From contig NZ_CP072600.1 of the NCBI RefSeq assembly GCF_019891175.1, positions 3,286,001 through 3,350,000 of the forward strand: DNA of 64,000 nucleotides, read 5' to 3'. The stretch is from Leptothermofonsia sichuanensis E412 (GTDB taxonomy: Bacteria > Cyanobacteriota > Cyanobacteriia > Leptolyngbyales > Leptolyngbyaceae). Made by a program: the position numbers and the translations under genes. Positions 9,274-18,381 of the stretch are shown in pieces; position 1 is the stretch's first letter, and each line of letters opens with the position of its first letter. The notes beneath the pieces were generated by a model. That model ran no database searches. It was not told where the DNA came from and saw nothing but the letters and a program-made list of their open reading frames with translations.

Positions 9274-10749
9274 ATGTTTCAGTTGTTATCTTTTATTACC
9301 CTTGCCCAGACGGTATCCGCTCCCGTTGTTCCTCCTACCCTTCCCCCCCCTCCTTCAAGACCTAAAGCCCCTCCTTCCCAAGAGGTAATTCCACCCCAGG
9401 AGCGCTTAAAACCTCAGGAAACCCTTCAAGTTCAGGAAATCTTTCAGCCCCAGGAGTTACGCGCTCTACCAGGGCAACTGGATACTGTTCCAGTTTTTAA
9501 TAGCAACAGTCCAGAGGTTGTTCAAACAGAAGGTATTTTACTTTCAACCTTTCCACCGGATGGCATGCGGGATCCATCGGCGCATTTAAACTTTCCCTTT
9601 AAAGGACGGTTTGATGTGTTCTCCCATCATATTGCCAGAGCCAGGAATTCCAGCCAGACCCGTACCCTGTTTCAAGGCATCATTTTGTACAACCCTTCGG
9701 ATCAGCTGATCAAAGTGGATGTGTTGCAGGGAGCCACCTATTTAACCCGCCCCGATGCCTTGTTTGTAGACTTACCCTCCTATGTGGAAGACCCCCTGGG
9801 GAAAGTCTATGCAGGACCGGGCAGTCGGGCGATGAATGATGTGTTGCGTGGACGCAAACACGGTAGTATTCCATCGTCTCTTATTATTCCCCCCGGTGGC
9901 AGCCAGATGTTGATGAATCTGCCAATTCCAGTAGGGAATTTGACCCCTTCTTCCAATGGGCGATCGAGCCTGTTTCGGCTGGTGAGTAGTGGCACTGTTT
10001 ATGTGGCGAGTCTGGCCATGTTTGCTCCGCTCAACCCGGATGGGACGGAGCGGATTCCGACGCTGGATGAATGGAAAGCACTGCTGGTCAGTAGCAGTCT
10101 GGCGGGACCCCGCGATATTCCCCCAACCCCCATGCAGAAGGATTATGCCCAGGTTATTTATGGGCGTGTTGCTGGAGTGGCTGTGGGTTCTGAGTGGCGG
10201 GCAAATGTTACGGATAATCCAAAGGTCGATTATCTGACGATTCCTAAACGGGGACAGGCTTTTTCCTATGGGCTGAGCACTTTATATCGGGGCACCTTTG
10301 GTACAGGTCAAATCCAGAGTGCCAAGCTGTTAGCCCGTTACCCCGATACCGCGTATCAGGCTCATGGCAATTATGGGATTCAATATAGTTTGACGCTACC
10401 GCTCTATAACAAAACAAGGCAGCGGGAAACGGTCGCGATCGCCCTGCAAACGCCCTTAAAGGAAGACAGAGCCAAAGGGGGGTTGTTATTCTTTCAACCG
10501 CCAGAGAATCGAATATTTTTCCGGGGGCCAGTGCGGCTTCGCTATACAGATGACCAGGGCGTTGCTCAAACCCGTTATATCCATGTGATTATGCAGCGTG
10601 GGCAGGCGGGAGAACCCCTGGTTGTTTTGAATATGCCGCCAGGTGATCGCCGCTCAGTCCAGATCGATTTTCTCTACCCTCCCGACTCTACGCCTCCCCA
10701 GGTGTTGACCGTGAAAACCCTGGAAACCGCTGTCACGGCTGGGAAGTGA
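9274..10749 (+). CDS. DUF3370 family protein, exported
   Basis: It has 491 residues. The N-terminus is short and hydrophobic (LLSFITLAQTVSAPVV), probably a signal peptide, followed by a Pro/Gln-rich linker with PPPPS and PQE repeats to about residue 65. The remainder matches my memory of DUF3370, a family found widely in cyanobacteria and of unknown function, with segments such as FKGRFDVFSHHIA, LFQGIILYNPS and LPIPVGNLTPSSNGRS. The domain is probably beta-rich and acts outside the cytoplasm. There is no operon partner: the next gene is on the opposite strand. Confidence 0.75.
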   Translation: MFQLLSFITLAQTVSAPVVPPTLPPPPSRPKAPPSQEVIPPQERLKPQETLQVQEIFQPQELRALPGQLDTVPVFNSNSPEVVQTEGILLSTFPPDGMRDPSAHLNFPFKGRFDVFSHHIARARNSSQTRTLFQGIILYNPSDQLIKVDVLQGATYLTRPDALFVDLPSYVEDPLGKVYAGPGSRAMNDVLRGRKHGSIPSSLIIPPGGSQMLMNLPIPVGNLTPSSNGRSSLFRLVSSGTVYVASLAMFAPLNPDGTERIPTLDEWKALLVSSSLAGPRDIPPTPMQKDYAQVIYGRVAGVAVGSEWRANVTDNPKVDYLTIPKRGQAFSYGLSTLYRGTFGTGQIQSAKLLARYPDTAYQAHGNYGIQYSLTLPLYNKTRQRETVAIALQTPLKEDRAKGGLLFFQPPENRIFFRGPVRLRYTDDQGVAQTRYIHVIMQRGQAGEPLVVLNMPPGDRRSVQIDFLYPPDSTPPQVLTVKTLETAVTAGK

Positions 10750-10758
10750 GGGGTGTTC

Positions 10759-11259
10759 TCAGGACAATTCCGACTTCAGCGATTTGACCATCCACAACGA
10801 CTGGGGGCGGAAACCCAGGCTGTAGTATAAGTTGAGGGCAGGCTGATTTGCCTGAAAGACCTGCACCCCTATCTGGCGATCGCCTTTTATGCTTGCCCAT
10901 GCTTCGGCATAGCGCATCAGGGCAGTCCCCAGGCCTCGCCGTCGATGTTCCGGGGCGACATAGAGTAAAAAGATGTGGGTGTGGCGATCGCCCCGCCGTT
11001 GATCAATGGCAGTCCCCATCCAGAGACAGGCGACTGGTTGTTTCCGACTCAATGGCAGTGAAAGGTCTTCATCTGTGACCCTGACCCACCAGAGCGGTGT
11101 CTCTCGCGAAAGATACTGGTCAACCGTCTGAGCCAGGTGAGAATAATCTTCTCCTGGCTCCATTTCTTCATAGGTCTGCCGCATGAACTTGAGCAACAGA
11201 GTACGATCCAGGCTGGAGCCTGAATAAAGCTGATAACCCTGAGGGAAGGAATCAGGCAT
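10759..11259 (-). CDS. GNAT family N-acetyltransferase
   Basis: It has 166 residues. The acetyl-CoA binding motif A is clear at about residues 98-123 (LLYVAPEHRRRGLGTALM, the R/Q-x-x-G-x-G/A loop). It is followed by the usual C-terminal strand and turn (VFQANQPALNLYYSLGF). The N-terminal third carries the substrate-side elements. The acceptor cannot be told from sequence. It converges with the DUF3370 gene with only 9 bases between the stops. Confidence 0.88.
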   Translation of the reverse strand: MPDSFPQGYQLYSGSSLDRTLLLKFMRQTYEEMEPGEDYSHLAQTVDQYLSRETPLWWVRVTDEDLSLPLSRKQPVACLWMGTAIDQRRGDRHTHIFLLYVAPEHRRRGLGTALMRYAEAWASIKGDRQIGVQVFQANQPALNLYYSLGFRPQSLWMVKSLKSELS

Positions 11260-11285
11260 TCTGGATGGGACTTTCGATGCGTGCT

Positions 11286-11528
11286 CTACAGGGATTCCGT
11301 CAGAGCCATGTCATCGGGTAAACCCTTAATCAAAGTCGAAAGAGAAGGGGGCAGGTCTGCAACTGAATCCGACTTGGGAACGATCGCCCTTGCCGGAGTA
11401 GCCTCCTCAACCGGGGCCGGAGCCGCCATGTCAGATGGTAGAAAAATTCGGGAACTGACCGCAACCAGCGCCACCAGGAACACAAGCACAATTAAAAAGG
11501 GAGCCACATACTGCCGGAAGAACGCCAT
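11286..11528 (-). CDS. small single-helix membrane protein, unknown
   Basis: It has 80 residues. One N-terminal membrane helix (about residues 8-30) is followed by an Ala/Pro-rich acidic tail. It starts at ATG 11528. It lies 26 bases upstream of the acetyltransferase start, so the two may be co-transcribed. No family is recognised. Confidence 0.5.
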   Translation of the reverse strand: MAFFRQYVAPFLIVLVFLVALVAVSSRIFLPSDMAAPAPVEEATPARAIVPKSDSVADLPPSLSTLIKGLPDDMALTESL

Positions 11529-11611
11529 AGGTAGAGTCGTAAAAACTTTATTGAAGAAAGATAGAATTTCCTGAGATTTTACTCAAGATTTGTGACATTT
11601 CTTTTCCTATC

Positions 11612-12988
11612 CTATCGTGAGCCAGGGTTGTTCTCATCCACCGGGAAGGAATTTCTGTTCGATGAGTTCCAGGGGGCAAAAAATGGCAGGAGTGCAAGCC
11701 CTGGTATAGCCGCCACCAGGGTAATTAGAAAGAAAAGTGCCCATCCAGGTTCAGCCGCTTCTGCCAGTCCGGGTATTGCCTGGAGGGAGGGAGTCGCCTG
11801 CGTCAGCCGCTGGGCAAGTTCACCACTGGCAGGTCCCGCCAGAAAGTCCCTTCCCACTGCCATCAGGCTGGACAGGAGGGCAAATTGGGTTGCCGAAAAC
11901 CGGGGATTGCAAAGACTGATCAGAAATCCCAGAAAGCCGGCTGTCCCCAGTCCACCACAAAAGTTTTCGACATTGACGGCAAGCACCAGGGCTGTATAGT
12001 TTTTGCCCACCACGGCGAGGGCAAAATAGCCCAGGTTACTGATTGCCTGTAAGCCTCCGAATATCCACAGAGAGCGATTAATGCCAAGCTGACTGAGCAG
12101 TGCTCCACCCGCCAGCGTACCGACAATAGTGGCAACCAGGCCCATCCCCTGCCGGATATTGCCAATGTCCGCATCGGCGAAACCCAGTCCCTTGCCCCCC
12201 AGGAAAGGAACCGCCATTTTGGCAACCATGGCATCTCCCAGCTTAAACAGAATAATAAACACCAGGGTAAAAACGGCTTGTTTCCACCCCTGGCGACGAA
12301 AGAATTCCAGAAATGGCTGAACGACTGCCTGTTCTAAGGTTTCGGGTGGGCGGGCGTTACGGGTGGGTTCGGGTGCCTGGAAGGAGGTAATCAACCCAAT
12401 TAACATCAGCAGCGCCATTAAACCATAGACCCAATGCCAGGTAATGCGGTCGGCCAGGTTGAAGGCAATCCACCCAGTAAGCAGTAGAGCAATCCGATAG
12501 CCCAGGATAGTCAGGGATGCCCCGGCTCCCACTTCTCGTTCTTCCAGGGCATCGGCACGATAGGCATCGATCGCAATGTCCTGAGTTGCGCTCAAAAAAG
12601 CCAGCGCCAGAGCAGTGAGTGCCAGCAGTTGCAGACTCAGCGATCGCGGTTGCCCATCCTGGTTCACAATCAGGGCCATCTGGAGGGCGAGTGCCAGAAT
12701 TGCCCCAATCAGCCCCACCTGCGATACGGCCATCCAGCCGCGCCGGCGTCCTAGAACCGGCGGAATAAACCGATCCAGAAAAGGCGACCAGAGGAACTTG
12801 AGGGAATAGGGCAGACTGACCAGACTAAACCAGCCAATGGTACTCAGATCCAGTTGAGCGCGGGTCATCCAGGCTCGAAAGGAGTCATCTGTTAAAGCAA
12901 ACGGTAAACCAGAGGAAAAACCCAGTAGCAGAATGGCTACCATTTTCTGGCTTTGAAAGACACGCCACAGAGATTGAAATTCTTTCAC
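11612..12988 (-). CDS. AmpG-like major facilitator permease
   Basis: A 458-residue integral membrane protein with about 12 membrane segments. The first block (GFSSGLPFALTDDSFRAWMTRAQLDLSTIGWFSL) and the block with LKFLWSPFLDRF match the AmpG/PAT branch of the major facilitator superfamily. In enterobacteria AmpG carries anhydromuropeptides back into the cytoplasm for cell-wall recycling. The same role here is an inference from family. It is located just downstream of lexA on the same strand with about 96 bases between. Confidence 0.85.
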   Translation of the reverse strand: MKEFQSLWRVFQSQKMVAILLLGFSSGLPFALTDDSFRAWMTRAQLDLSTIGWFSLVSLPYSLKFLWSPFLDRFIPPVLGRRRGWMAVSQVGLIGAILALALQMALIVNQDGQPRSLSLQLLALTALALAFLSATQDIAIDAYRADALEEREVGAGASLTILGYRIALLLTGWIAFNLADRITWHWVYGLMALLMLIGLITSFQAPEPTRNARPPETLEQAVVQPFLEFFRRQGWKQAVFTLVFIILFKLGDAMVAKMAVPFLGGKGLGFADADIGNIRQGMGLVATIVGTLAGGALLSQLGINRSLWIFGGLQAISNLGYFALAVVGKNYTALVLAVNVENFCGGLGTAGFLGFLISLCNPRFSATQFALLSSLMAVGRDFLAGPASGELAQRLTQATPSLQAIPGLAEAAEPGWALFFLITLVAAIPGLALLPFFAPWNSSNRNSFPVDENNPGSR

Positions 12989-13084
12989 AGTTCAGGCAAC
13001 GGCTAAGGAGCGGATGGTTTGGACACGACATTCAGCCATCATGCCACAGCCGGGTCTGATTTCCAGAAAGCAAATCCAGTTCGC

Positions 13085-13705
13085 CTATGAAGCTCGTTTG
13101 AACCGCCACACACCAACCAGCACACCCTGAATCTCTACCTGACTGGCAGGTAGTTCAATAATCGGATAAGTATCCCGGTCAGGGTTGCCCGGTTCCAGGG
13201 TAACCTTGCTGCCCTTGCGGCTGTAGTACTTGAGAGTTGTTTGCCCATTGACATGGGCCGCAACAATCGTGCCATTTTTGATTGATTTCGGGTCAGTCGC
13301 TGGCTCCATAATCACCACATCCCCATCATCAATCAGGGCATCAATCATACTCAGTCCCCGGACTCGCAGTGCAAAATAGCGGGGATTCAGCAACAGGTTG
13401 GAAAAGTCAAGGTGCTCCACTTCCACATCCTGGAAGGTTTCCACCAGGCCCGTTGCCGCGATCGCCCCCCGAATGGGCACACCGGGGGAATCGGCATGCA
13501 TCAGCCGAATGGTACGTGCTTTACCTTCATCCCAGCTAATATACCCCTTTGTCTTCAGATGCTCTAACCGACTCTGAACTGGCGCTGGAGATTTCAACCC
13601 CATCGCCCGCATCATTTGCCGAATTGAAGGCGAATGCTGATTTGCCCGAATATATTCTACAAGCCAGTCATATAACTCTTGTTGGGCTTCAGTAAGAGGT
13701 TCCAT
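13085..13705 (-). CDS. lexA: LexA repressor-like protein (S24 family)
   Basis: It has 206 residues. The N-terminal winged helix-turn-helix (about residues 5-70, with SPSIRQMMRAMGLKSPAPVQSR) is followed by the S24 latent-protease domain. The catalytic dyad is present: Ser119 in RGLSM and Lys159 in TLKYY. The scissile Ala84-Gly85 of the Escherichia coli protein reads Ala84-Thr85-Gly86 here (IAATGLVE), so self-cleavage may be slow or shifted. In cyanobacteria LexA often controls genes outside the SOS response, such as carbon, redox or hydrogenase genes. A consensus LexA box lies 42 bases upstream of the start, so autoregulation is likely. Confidence 0.93.
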   Translation of the reverse strand: MEPLTEAQQELYDWLVEYIRANQHSPSIRQMMRAMGLKSPAPVQSRLEHLKTKGYISWDEGKARTIRLMHADSPGVPIRGAIAATGLVETFQDVEVEHLDFSNLLLNPRYFALRVRGLSMIDALIDDGDVVIMEPATDPKSIKNGTIVAAHVNGQTTLKYYSRKGSKVTLEPGNPDRDTYPIIELPASQVEIQGVLVGVWRFKRAS

Positions 13706-13746
13706 AAATGTAAGCAGAGAGAATTAAGCCGCGATAAGCGATGCTT

Positions 13747-13760
13747 AGAACAGGTGTACC
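13747..13760 (-). promoter_or_regulatory. LexA box upstream of lexA
   Basis: Read on the minus strand the site is GGTACACCTGTTCT, an exact match to the published cyanobacterial LexA box RGTACNNNDGTWCB. It ends 42 bases before the lexA ATG. A second partly symmetric GTAC pair (GTAC-N9-GTAC) overlaps it at about 13756-13772. Confidence 0.75.
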
Positions 13761-13839
13761 ATCAAATTGTACGCCTGTCCAGGGTTTTGTGACGGATTAA
13801 AAATTAAATTTTGTGTATGAGAGAAGGAGTTGTCAACTT

Positions 13840-13873
13840 AGACCTCGGAGGTTTTCCAAAACCTCCGAGGTCT
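13840..13873. repeat. perfect 16-bp hairpin
   Basis: The arms AGACCTCGGAGGTTTT and AAAACCTCCGAGGTCT are separated by CC. It lies between argF and lexA. It shares its AGACCTC outer words with the tandem hairpins at 31155-31305. Confidence 0.85.
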
Positions 13874-13970
13874 GGGGAGACGGGTTCCTGGTTTGTCAGG
13901 GATCTGCATGAAAATGCCCCCGCTCTGCGAGAACCCAAAGGCGAACACCCCTTCTCTAACAACCAATAAA

Positions 13971-14021
13971 GGAGGCAGAGCCTCTCAGAGAACGTTCCCC
14001 GGCAGAGCCGCCGGAACGAGA
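13971..14021. repeat. GGCAGAGCC palindromic repeat
   Basis: The element contains GGAGGCAGAGCCTC and GGCAGAGCCGCCGGAACGAG. A related, longer version lies at 48199-48310. It is part of the 373-base lexA-argF spacer, which otherwise holds the hairpin at 13840 and a CTCCCCCTTCACTTCTCACT low-complexity run at 14030-14082. Confidence 0.65.
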
Positions 14022-14078
14022 TAAACACCCTCCTCCCTCACTTCTCACTCCTCCCCCTTCACTTCTCACTCCTCCCCC

Positions 14079-14999
14079 CTACTCCGCTCCCAACAGACTC
14101 GCCAGGAGTGCCTTCTGAGCGTGCATCCGATTTTCTGCCTGGTCCCAGACGCGGGATTGGGGTCCTTCAATGACTGCATCGGTAATTTCTTCTCCCCGAT
14201 GGGCAGGCAGGCAGTGAAGGACGATCGCCTCGCGATCGGCATGTTCCAGCAGGGCTTCATTGACCTGGTAGGGTTGAAAAATCGGGATCCGGCTTTCGGC
14301 CAGATCTTCCTGTCCCATGCTTGCCCAGACATCGGTGTAGATTACATGGGTGCCTTTGGTGGCAGCGATGGGGTCTGTTGTGACAATGACTTCTGTGCGA
14401 CCATCGGCGATCGCGGTTGCCTGGTCAACGATCGCTTCCAGGGGTTGATAGTTGGGAGGAGAAGCTACACGAACATTGACTCCTGCCATGGCGCAGCCCA
14501 GCATCAGGGAATGGGCAACATTATTCCCATCGCCCACGTAGGTTAGTGTCAATCCGGTCAGAGAGCCAAAGGACTCCTGCATTGTTTGTAAATCCGCAAG
14601 AACCTGACAGGGATGCTCCAGGTCACTGAGGGCGTTGATGATTGGGATCCTGGCATAGTCAGCAAAGGTTTCCAGGTCGCGCTGGTCAAAGGTACGAATG
14701 GCCAGGATATCAAGGTAACGATCCAGGACACGGGCAGTGTCCGCAATGGGTTCTCCCCGACTAACCTGGGTCACGCTGGGGTTGAGGTCAAGCACCTGCC
14801 CACCTAGCTGATACATGGCGGCTGAAAAACTGACACGGGTACGTGTCGATGCCTTATAAAACAGTAATCCTAAGGTTTTCTGACACTTCAAATGAACAGC
14901 CCCCGATTTTAACTGGGCTGCCAGGTTGAGCACTTCCTGCAATTCATCCGCTGTTAAATCCGCCAGACTGAGCAAATCCCGCCCATGCAATCCCCCCAT
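14079..14999 (-). CDS. argF: ornithine carbamoyltransferase
   Basis: Makes citrulline from ornithine and carbamoyl phosphate in arginine synthesis. It has 306 residues, normal for the family. The carbamoyl-phosphate motif STRTRVSF is at about residues 51-58, the HPCQ motif (LEHPCQVLADLQT) in the middle and the ornithine/catalytic HCLPAHRGEEI near residue 265. It begins with ATG at 14999. The 3' end is close to a pyrimidine-rich low-complexity spacer. lexA lies downstream on the same strand but about 373 bases away, so it is probably transcribed separately. Confidence 0.96.
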   Translation of the reverse strand: MGGLHGRDLLSLADLTADELQEVLNLAAQLKSGAVHLKCQKTLGLLFYKASTRTRVSFSAAMYQLGGQVLDLNPSVTQVSRGEPIADTARVLDRYLDILAIRTFDQRDLETFADYARIPIINALSDLEHPCQVLADLQTMQESFGSLTGLTLTYVGDGNNVAHSLMLGCAMAGVNVRVASPPNYQPLEAIVDQATAIADGRTEVIVTTDPIAATKGTHVIYTDVWASMGQEDLAESRIPIFQPYQVNEALLEHADREAIVLHCLPAHRGEEITDAVIEGPQSRVWDQAENRMHAQKALLASLLGAE

Positions 15000-15060
15000 G
15001 CTTCCCTATCCTTGATTTGTCTACTGTCCTAAAAACCCTAACAGATCTCCAACCGTTCGC

Positions 15061-15165
15061 CTAGAGCATCGGTTCAGAATTCCAAGAAATCGGATTTCTG
15101 GTGAGAAATTTAACAAAACCTGGGTAGCCAATAGAAGAAATCCGATTTCTGTACCGGCGTTCTAG
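15061..15165. repeat. 105-bp inverted-repeat element, copy 1 (CTAG ends)
   Basis: It begins CTAGAGCATCGG and ends CGGCGTTCTAG. The inner arms GAAATCGGATTTCT and AGAAATCCGATTTC are inverted copies. The other copies are at 52641-52745 and 56050-56154, all 105 bp and in the same orientation. It has no coding capacity, which suggests a miniature inverted-repeat transposable element. Confidence 0.85.
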
Positions 15166-15270
15166 TGGTCTGTCAAATTAAATTTGACAGGTAACTGAAT
15201 ACTGAAAGGCTGATTGAAGTTAAATTTTGAGGGTCTGCGACCCGTCAAAATTTTCCTGACGGAACACTAG
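15162..15270. repeat. TAGTGGTCTGTCA-ended inverted-repeat element, copy 1
   Basis: It starts CTAGTGGTCTGTCAAATT and ends TTCCTGACGGAACACTAG, so the ends are imperfect inverted repeats. Inside are further AAATTTTGA words. A related element from 15267 to about 15345 begins CTAGTAGTCTGTCAG and matches 52111 onward through ATTATTTGGG. Confidence 0.75.
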
Positions 15271-15438
15271 TAGTCTGTCAGCCTTGAAGTTGTCAGTCTG
15301 GGATAGAGAAGGAGTTATTATTTGGGAGTTGAGGTTCCCCAAATAGTCCCCCGCCCCCTGTCTCCTGCGATAGAGGGTGGTTCCTGGATTTTAATGCCGG
15401 GTTGCGGAAGCCTGATCTCCCAGGCTTTCAGCCCTTCA

Positions 15439-17490
15439 TTATGAAGTCAGGTAGGTGTAGCGGCTCAGGCTGCGTTCATAATTTTGCAGAAGCAACTGGG
15501 AGTCTTGCAGCGAAATCCGTCTGTCTTGCATTGCCTGTTCTGTTTGCTGCCGAATGCTTTCGACTAAATCTTCAGAGTTGTACTGGACATAGCCGAGAAC
15601 TTCGGTCATCGTGTCACCTTTGACAACGTGGTCAATCTGATACCCCTTGGGAGTGAGGGTGATATGAACGGCGTTTGTGTCACCGAATAAGTTATGCAGG
15701 TTGCCCATGATTTCCTGGTAGGCACCGTTGAGAAACATGCCCAGGTAGTATGGGTGGTGCTCTACCAGTGGGTGCAGTTCCAGGACGTGTTTCACATCCC
15801 GCAAATCGATGAACTGGTCAATTTTGCCGTCGCTGTCGCAGGTAAGGTCTGCCAGGGTGGCACGCTTGGTGGGTTCTTCATCCAGACGGTGGATGGGCAT
15901 GATGGGGAAAAGCTGGTCGATCGCCCAACTATCCGGTGCAGACTGAAACACTGACAGGTTGACGTAGTAAATGGATGCCATGATCTTTTCCAGATCTTCC
16001 AGGTCATCGGGCACGTATTCCTGTTGCCGCACAATACCCAGAATTTTTTCACAGCAGGCCCAGTAAAGCCGTTCGGCACGGGCACGTTCAGGCAAACTGA
16101 CGTAGCCAAAGTTGAACAGGCTGATGGCTTCTTCCTTAAATTGGGTGGCGTCGTGATAAGCCTCCTGGTAGTTCTCTTCGCTGATGGATTCGTAGGTTTC
16201 GTAAAGGTTGCGAATGATCAGGTGTTCTTTTTCCTGGAGCGGTTCGGGAGGGCTGGAGGGGGCATCACTGGTGCCCAGGACGTTGAATACCAGGACCGAC
16301 TGATGGGAGGCGATCGCCCGGCCACTTTCACTGATCAGGGTTGGAACAGCCAGATTTCGCTCGGCACAGGCTTCCTTCACCTCTGCGACAATGTCATTCG
16401 CATAATTCTGGATATTGTAGTTTTTAGAGGCATAGAAATTAGTTTTGGAACCGTCATAGTCCACCCCCAGGCCCCCACCGACGTCCATGTACTTCATGTT
16501 CGCCCCAAGTTTTGCCAGTTCCACATAGATCTGGCTGGCTTCCCGAATGGCATCCTTGATCACCGCGATCGAGGAGATCTGGGAGCCGATGTGATAATGC
16601 AGCAGTTGGAGTGAGTCCAGCAGGTCAGCGGCGCGGAGTTGCTCAACCGTTTCCAGAATTTCAGGGATGGTCAGCCCAAATTTGGCCCGATCGCCAGCGG
16701 AAGTGCCCCAGCGTCCAATTCCTTTGCTGCTCAACTTGGCTCGAACTCCCACAATTGGTCGGATTCCAAGTTTGCGCCCGGCTTCAATGACCAGGGAAAC
16801 TTCTTCGATTTGTTCCAGCACAATAATGGGGATTTTCCCAAGTTGCTGTGCCAGGATTGCCATCTCGATGTATTCCCGGTCTTTGTAACCATTGCAAATC
16901 AGCAGTGCGCCCGGAGTTTTTAGACTGGCCAGGGCAATCATCAATTCCGGTTTTGATCCCGCTTCTAAGCCAAACTGGTAGGGCTTGCCAAACTTGACGA
17001 GTGCTTCAATTAAGTGGCGCTGTTGATTACACTTCACCGGAAATACGCCCCGGTAAACGCCATCGTAGTTATAGCGGGCGATCGCTTTGGCAAATGCCGC
17101 ATTCAGGCGCTCAATCCGGTCTTCCAAAATATCGGAGAAGCGGATTAGGAGGGGCAGATCAAGATTACGAAGTTTGAGGGCATTGACCAGTTCATAGAGA
17201 TCTAAGGAGCCACCGCGATCGCCCAGGGGAGAGACGGTGACGTGTCCGGCTGCATTGATGGAAAAATAAGGCTCTCCCCAACCTGTAATCCGGTAAAGTT
17301 CTTCGCTGTCTTCTATGGACCAGTTTTTTTTAACGGACCCGTTGCCAGACTCCAGAGCCTGCCGCGAGGTCTGGTCAGAGGTTTGATGAGCGGACGCCTC
17401 CTGATTGCGTTTTCGGACGGTGGTTTCTTCATGCAAACCAGACAGGGCTTTTTCACCCTCTACCTTGGGAGAGCCTGATTTTCCGACCAT
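15439..17490 (-). CDS. speA: biosynthetic arginine decarboxylase
   Basis: A PLP enzyme that converts arginine to agmatine, the first step of polyamine synthesis in cyanobacteria. From the ATG at 17490 it has 683 residues. An upstream ATG at 17541 would add 17 residues, but only the downstream start has a GAGG before it. The PLP lysine lies in GVFPVKCNQQRHL. The alanine-racemase-type barrel follows (HYHIGSQI; MKYMDVGGGLGVDYDG), then the C-terminal beta-domain. The first 60 residues are polar and variable. It is not adjacent to agmatinase or agmatine deiminase genes here. Related SpeA proteins are 640-700 residues. Confidence 0.93.
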   Translation of the reverse strand: MVGKSGSPKVEGEKALSGLHEETTVRKRNQEASAHQTSDQTSRQALESGNGSVKKNWSIEDSEELYRITGWGEPYFSINAAGHVTVSPLGDRGGSLDLYELVNALKLRNLDLPLLIRFSDILEDRIERLNAAFAKAIARYNYDGVYRGVFPVKCNQQRHLIEALVKFGKPYQFGLEAGSKPELMIALASLKTPGALLICNGYKDREYIEMAILAQQLGKIPIIVLEQIEEVSLVIEAGRKLGIRPIVGVRAKLSSKGIGRWGTSAGDRAKFGLTIPEILETVEQLRAADLLDSLQLLHYHIGSQISSIAVIKDAIREASQIYVELAKLGANMKYMDVGGGLGVDYDGSKTNFYASKNYNIQNYANDIVAEVKEACAERNLAVPTLISESGRAIASHQSVLVFNVLGTSDAPSSPPEPLQEKEHLIIRNLYETYESISEENYQEAYHDATQFKEEAISLFNFGYVSLPERARAERLYWACCEKILGIVRQQEYVPDDLEDLEKIMASIYYVNLSVFQSAPDSWAIDQLFPIMPIHRLDEEPTKRATLADLTCDSDGKIDQFIDLRDVKHVLELHPLVEHHPYYLGMFLNGAYQEIMGNLHNLFGDTNAVHITLTPKGYQIDHVVKGDTMTEVLGYVQYNSEDLVESIRQQTEQAMQDRRISLQDSQLLLQNYERSLSRYTYLTS

Positions 17491-17664
17491 TGGAGCTGAA
17501 ACCTCGCGAACACTACAGAAATGCCAGTGTACCGCATTCATCGTCGGGTTGCTGGTAGGGGGGGATACGGGAAAATGGGATAGAGGAGTGATGGGGTGAT
17601 GGAGAGATGATAAGAATACTTATCCACCCGCCTGCCGGTTGCCCCCTCCACCCCTCTACTCTCC

Positions 17665-18141
17665 TCACTCTTCCTCTGCCGCTTCTGCTGGAGGTTCTGG
17701 TGTTGCGACTGGTGCCGTCGTCGTGGTTGTGGGTTTCGCAGGTTCAGCTTTGGGTGGAGGGGGAGGACTCATGACCAGGGGAGGTTCAGGCTTGTTTTCG
17801 ATCCCTAACTGGTTTTTAGCCGCTGCGATCGCCGCTGCCGCTGTACTTTTGCCAACTTCCAGAAGAGATTTACCCGTCTCGCTCAAAACCTGATCAGCAC
17901 TTGGCTTTTCTGTGCTCATACTGTTAACCCATCCCCGAAAGTTCCAGCCAGTGCGATAGCCAGTTTTCCAGATCCATTCACCAAATACCAGAACCAGACA
18001 CACAACTAACCAGAGCAGATAGCCCGTCTCTTTCAGGATTGTCCAGGTGACTGCCACGGACTGCTGATAGGTTGCAGCCGTGGATTGATCCGTAATGGTT
18101 TTCCAGAGTTTATTTGCCTGGGTTTGAATTTGAGTACTCAT
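17665..18141 (-). CDS. small membrane protein with Pro/Ala/Thr-rich tail, unknown
   Basis: It has 158 residues. A single strong membrane segment (about residues 38-60, LLWLVVCLVLVFGEWIW) is followed by an Ala-rich stretch and a low-complexity C-terminus with runs of Pro and Thr ending in EEE. I recall similar short proteins in cyanobacteria but no assigned function. It starts with ATG at 18141. It sits between pyrB and speA on the same strand. Confidence 0.6.
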   Translation of the reverse strand: MSTQIQTQANKLWKTITDQSTAATYQQSVAVTWTILKETGYLLWLVVCLVLVFGEWIWKTGYRTGWNFRGWVNSMSTEKPSADQVLSETGKSLLEVGKSTAAAAIAAAKNQLGIENKPEPPLVMSPPPPPKAEPAKPTTTTTAPVATPEPPAEAAEEE

Positions 18142-18381
18142 TTATAATCTCCCTATTTCCCTAAGTACGGTGGAGGCACAGGTATCCAGTGGGATAGCCC
18201 AGAGTATTTTCCCGACTCGACCGTATAAAGCCCAGTATTAAACCCAGGAAGGTTTCAGGTAGGTTTAATTTAGCAGGCTAAACAAGTCAAGCCTATGATG
18301 CCATGCTATCGAGATAGCGTACAGAGGTTATGAGCCAAAAAACTTTGACCGCCAAAATATTCTGAATATTCTGACAAATTC

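Larger units (their letters stand above)
15000..15438. other. 439-base spacer between speA and argF, filled with repeats
   Basis: No gene is supported. The spacer is a stack of dispersed repeat elements: a 105-bp element at 15061-15165, a TAGTGGTCTGTCA-ended element at 15162-15270 and a third related element from 15267. Adjacent elements share the CTAG tetranucleotide at their joins. Confidence 0.7.

Noticed and set aside
13000-13084. Gene between lexA and the AmpG-like permease
   Set aside because: Fewer than 100 bases and no frame with a start signal.
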